In this document: in pieces, positions 16,454-24,841 of the stretch | Numbering within the stretch: position 1 is the first letter of the stretch | How the letters are laid out: each line of letters begins with the position of its first letter | From: CAZEMR01 sp964513465 | GTDB taxonomy: Bacteria > Bacteroidota > Ignavibacteria > Kapaibacteriales > UBA2268 | Assembly (NCBI GenBank): GCA_964513465.1 | Contig: CAZEMR010000041.1 | Location: 1-26,869, forward strand | Direction: 5' to 3' | Length of the DNA: 26,869 nt | Notes under the pieces: model-generated | Seen by the model: the letters and a program-made list of their open reading frames with translations, nothing else | Databases searched by the model: none | What the model was told of the DNA's origin: nothing | Program-made: the position numbers and the translations under genes

Positions 16454-17431
16454 ATGCCAATATCCGAATATAATTTAATAAACCAGTTGCGTATAATTTC
16501 ACCGATAGAAGAATTGGAAGAAATCCACGATGGGCTTAAATCAGTTCCTCGTAGAATTTCGAGCAAATATTTTTACGATGCAAAGGGATCACTTCTATTT
16601 GAGGATATTTGCCGATTGCCGGAGTACTACCAAACGCGAACAGAATTGCAAATCATTCGCGATATAGCGCCAAGAATTTTTCACTCCGGCAATATCGAAA
16701 TTATCGAACTCGGTGCAGGCGAAAGTCTGAAAATACGCGCATTATTGAGAAATTCGATGATAAATGATTATTCTTTAATCAATTATATACCAATCGACGT
16801 CAGTGAATCAGCTCTCCGACAATCAGCAAATAGACTTACATCTGATTATCCGGGTATTCGTATCAATGCGATTTTAGCTGATTTTACTAATGAAATGAAA
16901 TTACCTTTGAACGGTGCTCCCAAGATGTTCTTTTTTTTTGGAAGCACAATCGGCAATCTGGATCAAAAGCAAGCCATTGATTTGCTTAATAATATAGCAT
17001 CAATAATGCTCCCCGGTGATAGATTTTTCATTGGTTTTGATCGCATAAAACCAATCGATATAATAGAAGCGGCATATAATGACTCGATGGGGATTACTGC
17101 CGATTTCAATCTGAATATATTATCAGTTATTAATTCTATAACTGGCTCAAATTTCGATAGAGATAAATTCGAACATCTCGCTTTCTTCGATGTTGAAAAA
17201 TCACGCATCGAAATGCATCTGCGTGCAAAGGAAAGCATGAACGTCGACATTCCAGCTCTTGATATAAATATTAAGATACGAAGCGACGAAACGATCCATA
17301 CTGAAAATTCACATAAGTATTCCAATTCTGATATTTCATCTTTTGCTAAAAGCTCAGGTTTGTCGGTGAAAGGTATTCACAGCGACAATAATGATCTGTT
17401 TTCGATTGCGGAACTTATTAAAAATGACTGA
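16454..17431 (+). CDS. egtD: L-histidine N(alpha)-methyltransferase EgtD
   Basis: The 325-residue SAM-dependent enzyme trimethylates the histidine amino group to give hercynine, the first step of ergothioneine synthesis. The match is residue-level: RRISSKYFYDAKGSLLFEDI near the N terminus, LPEYYQTRTE with substrate tyrosine Y58 (Y56 in the mycobacterial enzyme), SAM motif ELGAGESLK, GSTIGN with N168 (N166), Y208 in AAYNDSMGITADFN (Y206) and TENSHK with E284 and S286 (E282/S284). Length matches the family. It lies 15 bp after the synthase fusion and is the last gene of the operon. No EgtB, EgtC, EgtE or EanB gene is in the window, which fits sulfur insertion by the fusion enzyme. Hercynine as product is secure by family; use for ergothioneine is inferred from context. 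Confidence 0.95.
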   Translation: MPISEYNLINQLRIISPIEELEEIHDGLKSVPRRISSKYFYDAKGSLLFEDICRLPEYYQTRTELQIIRDIAPRIFHSGNIEIIELGAGESLKIRALLRNSMINDYSLINYIPIDVSESALRQSANRLTSDYPGIRINAILADFTNEMKLPLNGAPKMFFFFGSTIGNLDQKQAIDLLNNIASIMLPGDRFFIGFDRIKPIDIIEAAYNDSMGITADFNLNILSVINSITGSNFDRDKFEHLAFFDVEKSRIEMHLRAKESMNVDIPALDINIKIRSDETIHTENSHKYSNSDISSFAKSSGLSVKGIHSDNNDLFSIAELIKND

Positions 17432-17440
17432 TATGAAGAT

Positions 17441-17468
17441 GCCCTCTCTTTTTTTTGCGGGAGAGGGC
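17441..17468. terminator. Hairpin between egtD and the convergent methyltransferase gene
   Basis: A perfect 8-bp stem (GCCCTCTC 17441-17448 / GAGAGGGC 17461-17468) with a 12-nt T-rich loop lies 9 bp after the egtD stop and 26 bp before the end of the converging gene. It could terminate both transcripts, although the following bases are AT-mixed rather than a clean T-tract. Confidence 0.55.
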
Positions 17469-17494
17469 AAATATTATTTATTACGGATTGTCGG

Positions 17495-18532
17495 TCAGCC
17501 CTGCTCTAACACGCCTTCTTTCAATGCCTTAGGGTTTTGCACCGGCACGGGATGACATGCATCAGCCACGTCATCGTACATAAATCTATAGGAACACAGG
17601 CCGTATCCATTTCTGAACATATAGTCCCATCCGCGAACGTAATAATCGCATGCATCATTAAAGCATATATACAAATACTCGTTTTCCCAAGTCGAGAAAA
17701 ATGGATTTTCGCTCACGATCCACTTATCTAACCTTTCATCGCAATATGGACATTTATGCGTATCCCTAATCTTTTCTTTATTCCGCTTTATTTTGTCCCA
17801 TTTCAAATCTTTAGTCATTATTTTATTAAGATTCGGACGATTCATTTCCGGGCCGCCGATTTTCTCTGCGTAAACTGCAAATACGGGGTCGCTCGGGATG
17901 CCGAGAACGGCATATTTATCTTCTTGTGGCCGGGGCTTGCCAATTGACGCAAACACTTTGCTGTCAGTAAATTGCCGCGACTGACGGAACATATCATCAA
18001 CCAGCAGCACGCGCTCCTGTTCGTTTGATTCTTTCCATATATTTACTGCTTTTTCCGCAATCATGCGATTCGAAAAAGTCACAACAAAGAGACCGCCTGG
18101 CTTGAGTACGCGTCCGGCTTCTTTGAAAACAGCGATGGGATTAGTAAGATATTCAACCGACAGATTATTAATGATTATATCGAAATATTCATCGCTGTAC
18201 GGTAGTTCCATCTGTTTGTTCAAATCCTGTGCTGTATATCGCGTAAGTCTTTCATTTTGTTGCATTTTGCCATTACTGAAACCAATCCCGACAATTTCTG
18301 CGGCACTAACTGAATCTGGTATAAGCGTGTTTGCATCAGACAGCAATTCAAGCACTCTGGGATTGTCCTCAATTGTGAGGTTATCTATAATATCTTCAAT
18401 GGTTTGCAGTGCTCTTGCATCATGATGAATATGCGTTTGTTCCCTGCTGAAATAATCCATATCATCCGATTTGTCATCCCTGGCGAATGCATTACGCTGA
18501 TCCAAAATGCTGAAATTATAATTTATTGACAT
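17495..18532 (-). CDS. SAM-dependent methyltransferase-like protein with C-terminal zinc ribbon
   Basis: The 345-residue protein has a class I methyltransferase fold at about 40-200: strand I VLELLSDAN, LPYSDEYFDIIINNLSVEYLTNP (motif IV/V region) and EAGRVLKPGGLFVVTFSNR. The usual glycine-rich LDxGxGxG of motif I is replaced by LELLSDAN, so SAM binding may be altered. The C-terminal part (about 255-340) has C261-x2-C264 and C290-x4-C295, a zinc ribbon resembling Ogr/Delta-type fingers, followed by an aromatic-rich YYVRGWDYMF. The combination recurs in anaerobic and sulfate-reducing bacteria as an uncharacterised family, as far as I recall. It converges on egtD, so it is not in the operon. Start supported by GAGG about 9 nt before the ATG. 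Substrate unknown. Confidence 0.75.
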   Translation of the reverse strand: MSINYNFSILDQRNAFARDDKSDDMDYFSREQTHIHHDARALQTIEDIIDNLTIEDNPRVLELLSDANTLIPDSVSAAEIVGIGFSNGKMQQNERLTRYTAQDLNKQMELPYSDEYFDIIINNLSVEYLTNPIAVFKEAGRVLKPGGLFVVTFSNRMIAEKAVNIWKESNEQERVLLVDDMFRQSRQFTDSKVFASIGKPRPQEDKYAVLGIPSDPVFAVYAEKIGGPEMNRPNLNKIMTKDLKWDKIKRNKEKIRDTHKCPYCDERLDKWIVSENPFFSTWENEYLYICFNDACDYYVRGWDYMFRNGYGLCSYRFMYDDVADACHPVPVQNPKALKEGVLEQG

Positions 18533-18943
18533 TGTATATTCCTCTATAGTAAAATAGTAAACACCATTACTTTAACGAAAGGAAGAAATATATATTTTCA
18601 AATATCGATGTCCGACTAAATTATGATTTCATATTAATCATTATTTTATAGTTATATGCCATAACTCATGATATTCCGGTTTATTCCAAAATTTTCTTTT
18701 CATAATGATCAAAATTTATATAGTTTCCAGAAAATGTGAACAGCGTTCATATTTACTTAAGAATCAGTTAGTTCGTAGAATCACAACTTTGGTCATGCTC
18801 GTTATTTGAGCTATATTCAGAATCTATTTATATAATTGCATTAATTTAATTTTGATATTTATTACGTTTATCATATATTATAATTACTGTAGAATATTCT
18901 GGGAATCAGCCATCTTTTTTTAAACTTTTCGAGTTTAGGTGAC
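18533..18943. promoter_or_regulatory. AT-rich divergent intergenic region
   Basis: This 411-bp region between divergent genes is very AT-rich and has no plausible coding sequence. Two inverted repeats stand out: AGTTAT-ATGCC-ATAACT (18650-18666) and TGAAC-AGC-GTTCA (18737-18749). The second is annotated separately. No RNA fold of recognisable type is visible. Confidence 0.4.
18737..18749. promoter_or_regulatory. Candidate operator palindrome
   Basis: TGAAC-AGC-GTTCA is a perfect 5+3+5 inverted repeat, with partial outward extension (A18734/T18752 and T18735/A18751). The size fits a dimeric helix-turn-helix repressor site such as those of the TetR family. It lies about 190-210 bp from either flanking start, so which gene it would control is unclear. 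Confidence 0.3.
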
Positions 18944-19636
18944 ATGAAATTTTTTTTCGCGATTGCTATGTGCTTGTTGTGTTTCGCCTGTCCGACTGCC
19001 TGCCAGGGATTTGAATATTCACCGATTCTTATCAATGCAGGCGTGGAAGCAAATGCTGTCGAGGACACCAAAGATTTCTCAATAATAAATTTATTTGGAA
19101 TTGTTTCCGGACGGGTTTCAGGAAATGCTGATTGTTCAAAATTTGGCGTGGTTGCTGCAAGTTCAGATTTCGCTTGTGGTTTGATTGAATATTTCGATAG
19201 AGGGTTCGATTTTTTTGCACACGAATACCCGGATCGGACAAAAGATTTTGAAAAGATTATTTATGATATCGAACGAACAAACCAGGAGAGGATCGCTTCA
19301 CTTGAGTTGGAAAAATCTCAGCAGTCTACTTATTTCATTGCTGCGTTTGCATTTACTATTTCTATTATTTCGGTGATAGCATTTTTTTTATACAGAAAAA
19401 TCAAATTACAGCATAGCAAAATCGAGGATCAATATATACAGCTTCGTGACATTCACGATAAATTTGTCAATTCACTCAATAGATCTCTATTCCCTATACT
19501 TGTTCATATATCGTCGGCCAGGGAAAACGAAAATGACTCTCAACTTGCCGATCATTTTGAATCTTTTCGGAGTCAATACAACGAAATGCTGAAAAACATT
19601 CAAAATTATATCGAAAAAGAAAAAAATCTAAACTGA
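18944..19636 (+). CDS. Membrane-anchored coiled-coil protein of unknown function
   Basis: The 230-residue protein has a Cys-rich hydrophobic leader (1-21, LLCFACPTACQG), an extracytoplasmic part of about 105 residues, one transmembrane helix at about 129-150 followed by positive RKIK, and a cytoplasmic helical, probably coiled-coil tail (about 155-230). The TM-plus-helix arrangement resembles the membrane segment of Bacteroidota sensor proteins, but the output domain is missing. The leader could be a lipoprotein or Sec signal; I cannot decide. It ends 4 bp from the stop of the convergent receiver-CheD gene. Its base composition is more AT-rich than most neighbours. I do not recognise a family. 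Confidence 0.6.
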   Translation: MKFFFAIAMCLLCFACPTACQGFEYSPILINAGVEANAVEDTKDFSIINLFGIVSGRVSGNADCSKFGVVAASSDFACGLIEYFDRGFDFFAHEYPDRTKDFEKIIYDIERTNQERIASLELEKSQQSTYFIAAFAFTISIISVIAFFLYRKIKLQHSKIEDQYIQLRDIHDKFVNSLNRSLFPILVHISSARENENDSQLADHFESFRSQYNEMLKNIQNYIEKEKNLN

Positions 19637-19640
19637 TATA

Positions 19641-20612
19641 TTATATTTCCCAGGTGCCTTTGTCCGGGAAATAGACCGATACTTTCGTCGTTCCGGTCCG
19701 AATCGAGATCGTGCGCGAAATCTGACCGCCGATGTCCGATGCAGCTATTTTTATACCGTTTTTCAATAGCGCTGCTTTCACCGCTATAGAATTACGCTGG
19801 CCCACGCCGAAATAGTCGCCGATATCGACTTTGGTCTTGGCGCCACCCGCTATTTTGGCATATACTTTTTTGTTTGCGCAGCCGTTTTGTCTCATCAGTT
19901 TCAGCATTTCCTCGACTGCAGAGTCGGCGAAATAGCCGGGCAGAGCCTGTGATTTTTTGAAATCTGTGGTCGAATTGGGCAGTACTACGTGCGCCATGCC
20001 TATGGTTTCCGAGCCGGGGCAGATCATAGTAAGGCCGATGCACGAGCCAAGTGCGAATATTTTCAATATCTTACCTGGTTTGTTGGTGACCTCGAGCGCG
20101 CCCATTCCGAGCACTATCTGGTCGGTTTTGGCTTTGCGATCGAGCGCATTGCCGGGAAGCGTGTAATCTTTTTTTGGTTTTTTGAGGTGGCCTACGTCCT
20201 GGGTGGCCGCCATTTTAATTTTTACGAGCAGGCGGTTCAGCATTTCGGGCAGCCCGCGGGCACCGCCTGATGGCTTGGGCTGAAAATCAACCGCACCGGC
20301 TTCGAATGCGTCAACTGTGATTTTCGAATCCTTATCGGTCAGCGCGCTGAGCACGATTGTCGGTATCGGATTGACCGGCATGAGGTTGTGTAAAAACTGC
20401 AGGCCGTTCATGCGGGGCATTTCCATATCGAGCAGGATTACGTCGGGTTTTTCGCGGCTGATCATGTTCAGCGCAAGGTAACCGTCTGTAGCTGTTCCGA
20501 TTACATCTATCGTGGGGTCTTTGACAAGGTTGCGCGACAATATGTCGAGTATAAGCGCCTGGTCATCTACTATCAATACTTTAATTTTTCTTCTGTCTGC
20601 CATTTTTCCCAT
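19641..20612 (-). CDS. Response-regulator receiver fused to CheD (chemoreceptor glutamine deamidase)
   Basis: The 323-residue protein has an N-terminal receiver of CheB type (about 9-130; acidic D16-D17, phosphoacceptor D62, S89, K113), a linker (about 131-160) and a CheD domain (about 162-323). CheD deamidates glutamines on methyl-accepting chemotaxis proteins and in some species partners with CheC. Catalytic C191 (LGSCIG) and H208 (MAHVVLP) are present with the family KIAGGA segment and GGxxxRT at the end; the position of the active-site threonine of Thermotoga CheD (six residues before the cysteine) is I185 here. There is no CheB methylesterase domain and no other chemotaxis gene nearby. 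The start could be 20612 or, with a closer GGGA, the ATG at 20603. Confidence 0.87.
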   Translation of the reverse strand: MGKMADRRKIKVLIVDDQALILDILSRNLVKDPTIDVIGTATDGYLALNMISREKPDVILLDMEMPRMNGLQFLHNLMPVNPIPTIVLSALTDKDSKITVDAFEAGAVDFQPKPSGGARGLPEMLNRLLVKIKMAATQDVGHLKKPKKDYTLPGNALDRKAKTDQIVLGMGALEVTNKPGKILKIFALGSCIGLTMICPGSETIGMAHVVLPNSTTDFKKSQALPGYFADSAVEEMLKLMRQNGCANKKVYAKIAGGAKTKVDIGDYFGVGQRNSIAVKAALLKNGIKIAASDIGGQISRTISIRTGTTKVSVYFPDKGTWEI

Positions 20613-20685
20613 CCAATTCTGAAATATCAGGTTTAAATATAAATATTTTTACCTTTATCAAAAATTAAAATTTGGCCATGATGGG

Positions 20686-21504
20686 CTACTCTTTGAGAGC
20701 GCCAGCCGTCAGGCCTTTAATTATTTGCCGCTGGAATATCACAAAAAGGATTAACACAGGCAATGCGGATATCCCCGCTCCGGCCATCAGATGGCCCCAG
20801 TCGATAGATTGCTTGCCCAGGTAGAACGTTAGCCCAACGGGCAGCGTGCGAAATTCTTCGGCATTTGTGAATAAGTATGGGAACAGGAAAGAATTCCAGT
20901 TCTGAAGGAATACATATATTGCGAGGACTGTGAGGATTGGCTTGCATAGTGGCATCACGATGCGAAACACGACGAACCATTCGCCGGCGCCATCGATTCG
21001 GGCGGCGTCCTCCATTTCCGAGGGTAGTGCGATTATGTACTGCCGGACGAGGAATACTCCGAAAGGCGTTACCAGCCAGGGGATTATGAGCGAATAATAC
21101 GTATTGATCCATCCCAGTTCGACCATCAGACGATAAAGTGGTATCATAATTATATGCGGCGGTATTATCAGCACGCCGAGTATTGTGCCGAACACCAGCG
21201 CTTTGCCGGGAAAGCTGCGCCGCGCAAGGGCGTAGCCGGCGAACAGGCAGAATACGATATTCCCTGCCGTTACTGCCAGCGCTACTATGATCGAATTAAG
21301 AAAATAAATATCGAATGCGTCGGATTCGAGAGTGCCGATATAATTACCGAGTGTGGCCGGCGCGGTCAGTAAATCCATGAATCCGGAGAAGCTTTCGGGA
21401 TATTCGCGCAGCGATAGCAGGATCATCCAGAACATCGGAAAGATCATGCCTGCGGCTATTAAGATAAGAAATGCATGAAGCAATATCCTTCCGGCGATGC
21501 GCAT
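20686..21504 (-). CDS. Carbohydrate ABC transporter permease, MalG type
   Basis: The 272-residue inner-membrane protein has six predicted transmembrane helices and the cytoplasmic EAA loop (EMEDAARIDGAGEWFVVFRI, about 164-183) that contacts the ATPase, typical of MalG/UgpE/AraQ permeases. It would form the membrane channel with a MalF-type partner and import a sugar or polyol. Neither the partner permease, binding protein nor ATPase is in the window. Its ATG overlaps the stop of dacB (TGATG on the minus strand), so it is probably translationally coupled to an unrelated cell-wall gene. Substrate not deducible. Confidence 0.93.
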   Translation of the reverse strand: MRIAGRILLHAFLILIAAGMIFPMFWMILLSLREYPESFSGFMDLLTAPATLGNYIGTLESDAFDIYFLNSIIVALAVTAGNIVFCLFAGYALARRSFPGKALVFGTILGVLIIPPHIIMIPLYRLMVELGWINTYYSLIIPWLVTPFGVFLVRQYIIALPSEMEDAARIDGAGEWFVVFRIVMPLCKPILTVLAIYVFLQNWNSFLFPYLFTNAEEFRTLPVGLTFYLGKQSIDWGHLMAGAGISALPVLILFVIFQRQIIKGLTAGALKE

Positions 21505-23138
21505 CAGTGCTTCTCGTGATAATAAAAGAATTGCGACATAATTGCGCCGAGCTTGTCCTCGACGTCTTTATAATGGCTGACGTAGCGACCCCGAAACAGA
21601 AATGCAAAGCATAGGCGCTCGCCGTCTCGGGTACGGACGTATCCCGCCAGAGCGCTTACATTGCGCAGGGTGCCGGTTTTGGCGTGCAAATTGGATTCGG
21701 CCATTGTGCCTCCCATACGCTTTTCGAGCGTACCATCGATACCGGCCAGAGCGAGCGTGGAATCGAATTCGAGACCAAATCGCATTTTTTCCGATTTTTT
21801 CAGAATTTCAATCAATGTGTGCACAGTAAGCAGATTGCGCCGCGAAAGTCCACTGCCGTCGTTAACAAGGCATCCTTTGAACGGAACGCCGAGACTGTCG
21901 AGCGTGCGAATGGTAGTAATTCGTGTGTCGTCGCTTGTTTTGGGGGATTTGCCGACCTCGGCGCCAATTATTTTGAATAAATGCTCTGCGAGAAAATTAT
22001 CGCTTTCCTTGTTCAGTTCATAGATCATATCGAGCATTGGTCGCGAAAATTCCGCCAGCAGAGTCAGATAGCGACCGCTGTCGGCTTCGGCCAGCGGCTT
22101 AATGCGGGTCTCGCCGGTGACTGCTATGCCGCCGGATTCGAGACGATTGCGAAGCGTACCCGCGGCGGCAAGTGCTGGCTCGAGAATATGATAGCGATAT
22201 GAAACGGTTTTGTTGGGATATAAATATCCGCGCACTGTAAAATGCTGCTTGCCGGATTCTAGCAATTTGGAGCTGACTCGGACAGTCCGGCGGGCGGCGG
22301 CAGCCGAAGCGATATATTCCTCATCGCCTGCCCGGCGCACTTGATTATTTTCGACTGATCCGAATTGAAGATCGCCTTCATTATCCAGATATGATTTGCC
22401 GTAGCCGCGAACTTTGGCGGTAATCCAGCGCGAAAACATATCCGAATCCGGAATTAGCTGGACATCGACGTAATCCCCTGCCCGCGCGCCTGAATTTACC
22501 AAAACTGTGGCAATATTCCGCTCGATTCCCAGCGCAGTGACCGGCGGCAGAACCACAACGTGGTCGGCATCGCCGCTGTAGTCCTTGCGGTCGGTTATCG
22601 AATCGAAATATGTATCGTCGGCGCAGATATCGCCCTCGATCCGCCGAAAGCCGTATCTGCCGAGCTGGTCGGCCAGGTATTCTATATCGCTGACTCCGAG
22701 CATGGCATCACCGCGGCCTACGAGATAAAGATTGCCCCGAAGCACGCTGTCGCCGATTGTGAAAGCATCGGTATATACTCGGGTTCGCAGCCGGAAATCC
22801 TTGCCCAGACGCGCAAAAGCGGTAAATGACGTAATAAGTTTGGTCGTGGATGCCGGAGTCAGAGCTTTATCGATATTTTTCTGATAATAGAATCTTCTGG
22901 CGTCGAGAGAATAAATCGCCAGCCCCGTTTCGCTCGCTGATATATATTTATCGTCGAGCGCGAGTTCGATTTCTTTCGCGAAATTGGATATCACCCGCGC
23001 GGAATCCGCCGGAGTAAACAGCGAGGATTTCGGAGGATTGACGGTGGCCGGCGCCTGGGATAATGCCGCCGTAGAGCACACGATATATAACAATATACAG
23101 GCAAAAATCGCAGCCGGCCGCTTTAGAAGATTTATCAT
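21504..23138 (-). CDS. dacB: D-alanyl-D-alanine carboxypeptidase/endopeptidase (class-C PBP, peptidase S13)
   Basis: The 544-residue periplasmic enzyme trims peptidoglycan peptides and cuts D-Ala cross-links. An N-terminal signal or anchor (about 8-28) is followed by the S13 penicillin-binding fold: active-site S97-x2-K100 (TPASTTK), an SDN motif in NKESDNFLAEHL, and K487-T-G (HAKTGTLRNVSALAG). The large insertion between the first and second motifs is characteristic of PBP4/DacB and explains the length, which is in the family range. It lies 74 bp downstream of miaA and overlaps the sugar permease gene at its stop. The symbol dacB is by family similarity. Confidence 0.94.
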   Translation of the reverse strand: MINLLKRPAAIFACILLYIVCSTAALSQAPATVNPPKSSLFTPADSARVISNFAKEIELALDDKYISASETGLAIYSLDARRFYYQKNIDKALTPASTTKLITSFTAFARLGKDFRLRTRVYTDAFTIGDSVLRGNLYLVGRGDAMLGVSDIEYLADQLGRYGFRRIEGDICADDTYFDSITDRKDYSGDADHVVVLPPVTALGIERNIATVLVNSGARAGDYVDVQLIPDSDMFSRWITAKVRGYGKSYLDNEGDLQFGSVENNQVRRAGDEEYIASAAAARRTVRVSSKLLESGKQHFTVRGYLYPNKTVSYRYHILEPALAAAGTLRNRLESGGIAVTGETRIKPLAEADSGRYLTLLAEFSRPMLDMIYELNKESDNFLAEHLFKIIGAEVGKSPKTSDDTRITTIRTLDSLGVPFKGCLVNDGSGLSRRNLLTVHTLIEILKKSEKMRFGLEFDSTLALAGIDGTLEKRMGGTMAESNLHAKTGTLRNVSALAGYVRTRDGERLCFAFLFRGRYVSHYKDVEDKLGAIMSQFFYYHEKH

Positions 23139-23212
23139 ATTAACTGATATTCGAATTAAATAAATTGATCAATTACTAACCAAAATTAAAGAATAAATAG
23201 CATAATGAAAAA

Positions 23213-24175
23213 TTATTTGACGGGAATTTCGGGATGGGCATGGCCGAAACTCTCGAATATGCGGCGGGCAATCGCGGCCGGTTCGCCGCTTAGCCAGACT
23301 ATGTCCTCATAGCGTCGGAACCATGTAAGCTGGCGCTTGGCATAGCGCCGGGTATTGCGCTTCATCAGCTCGACGGCCGATTCGCGGTCGATTTTCCCTT
23401 CAAGGTAAGCAATTGCTTCCTTATACCCCACTGTGTTGAGCGAATTGAGCTTCGGCGAATAGCCCATTTCGAGCACGCGTTCGACCTCGTCGAGCAATCC
23501 TTCGTCCCACATCATTTCGGCGCGGCGATTGATGCGGCCGTATAACTCATCGCGCGGGTAATCTATTGCAAAATATAGCGGATCGGCGTTGCGGCGGCGG
23601 GCGAACTCTTCGTGGGCCTCCGAAAAAGCGCGGCCATGGGTATGCCAGTATTCCAAAGCACGGATAATACGCCTGGGGTTGCGGTCGTCGTATAATTCCG
23701 CGGACTTCGGGTCGACTTTTTTCAATTCTTCATAAAGAGGCTCAATGCCTTCGGTTTCGAATCTTTTCGTAAGAATCTCGCGGACTTCGAATCGCGTTTT
23801 CGAGGGCCCCTCGCCGAATAATCCCTCGCAGAGCGCCTTTATATATAATCCCGATCCGCCCACTACCACAGGCAGATTGCCCCGCCCGGCGATTTCGAGC
23901 GCGGCATTCCACGCGTCCTCGCCGAACTGGCCGGCGCTGTAGTATTCATCCGGGTCGATACAGGATACGAAATGATGCGGCGCGCGCGATAGCTCTTCCT
24001 CGGTCGGAGTGGCCGTTCCGATGTCCAGATGTCGATATAGCTGGCGCGAATCCGCCGAAATTATTTCGATATTGAAATAATCGGCCAGCCGCAGCGAGAC
24101 TTCCGTTTTGCCCGAGGCAGTCGGTCCGAGAATCACAATTATTGGCAGTGGTTTGCGATGCGATGCAGAGGCCAT
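23213..24175 (-). CDS. miaA: tRNA dimethylallyltransferase MiaA
   Basis: The 320-residue cytoplasmic enzyme transfers a dimethylallyl group to N6 of A37 in tRNAs that read UNN codons. It has the P-loop GPTASGKT (17-24), DSRQLYRHLDIGTATPTEEE, GGSGLYIKAL, RNPRRIIRALEY and the C-terminal KRNTRRYAKRQLTWFRR, all in family order and at normal length. The ATG overlaps the stop of pcm (TAATG), which argues for coupled translation. Confidence 0.97.
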   Translation of the reverse strand: MASASHRKPLPIIVILGPTASGKTEVSLRLADYFNIEIISADSRQLYRHLDIGTATPTEEELSRAPHHFVSCIDPDEYYSAGQFGEDAWNAALEIAGRGNLPVVVGGSGLYIKALCEGLFGEGPSKTRFEVREILTKRFETEGIEPLYEELKKVDPKSAELYDDRNPRRIIRALEYWHTHGRAFSEAHEEFARRRNADPLYFAIDYPRDELYGRINRRAEMMWDEGLLDEVERVLEMGYSPKLNSLNTVGYKEAIAYLEGKIDRESAVELMKRNTRRYAKRQLTWFRRYEDIVWLSGEPAAIARRIFESFGHAHPEIPVK

Positions 24176-24828
24176 TATTCGCTCCAGCCCTCTTTTCCGA
24201 TCAGCGGAACGAATTTGAAGTTCTCCATCTCTTTTTTATGATAATCATTTTCGCTCTCGCGGGTTATCACATACATGGTCTGATAATCGCGGCCGCCCAC
24301 TGGCACCACCATGCGGCCGCCGATTGCGAGCTGATCGAATAGCTGGGTGGGCAGCTTCGGCGCCGCTGCGGTTATGATTATGCCGTCATACGGCGCAAAT
24401 TCCCTCCAGCCGAGCGTACCGTCGCCAAGGCGGGTATTTATATTTATATCCAGCTTCCGGAATGCCTTGCGGGCCTGCTCGAGCAGCTCGGGAATGCGCT
24501 CGATCGAATAGACGCGGGCGCCCATATATTTGAGCAGAGCCGCCTGATAGCCGCTGCCGGTGCCGATTTCGAGCACTTTGTCGTCGGACTGCACCTTAAG
24601 CTGGCTGGTCATATACGCCACGGTGTAGGGCTGGGAAATAGTCTGTTTGCAGTCAATCGGCAGGGCCGAATCATGGTATGCCCGGTTGATAAATGACGGG
24701 TTTATGAATACCTCGCGGGGAAGTTTTTCGAGTGCGCGCAATACGTTCTCGTCAATCCCTCCGCGCGCCCTGAGCGATTCAACAAGCTGGCGGCGTTCAA
24801 GTCTGTGAGTATCTTCGTTTTGTTTCAT
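24175..24828 (-). CDS. pcm: Protein-L-isoaspartate O-methyltransferase
   Basis: The 217-residue SAM-dependent repair enzyme methylates isoaspartyl residues formed by protein ageing. It has the family pattern INPSFINRAYHDSALPIDCKQTISQPYTVAYMTSQL, SAM motif I LEIGTGSGYQAALL, and the ARVYSIERIPELLEQA segment. I chose the ATG at 24828 (MKQNEDTHR) because the longer frame from 24879 would overlap the preceding gene by 38 bases and adds residues not typical of the family. It overlaps miaA by one base at its 3' end and lies 13 bp after the AT-rich unknown gene. Confidence 0.94.
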   Translation of the reverse strand: MKQNEDTHRLERRQLVESLRARGGIDENVLRALEKLPREVFINPSFINRAYHDSALPIDCKQTISQPYTVAYMTSQLKVQSDDKVLEIGTGSGYQAALLKYMGARVYSIERIPELLEQARKAFRKLDININTRLGDGTLGWREFAPYDGIIITAAAPKLPTQLFDQLAIGGRMVVPVGGRDYQTMYVITRESENDYHKKEMENFKFVPLIGKEGWSE

Positions 24829-24841
24829 AGTATATATAAAA

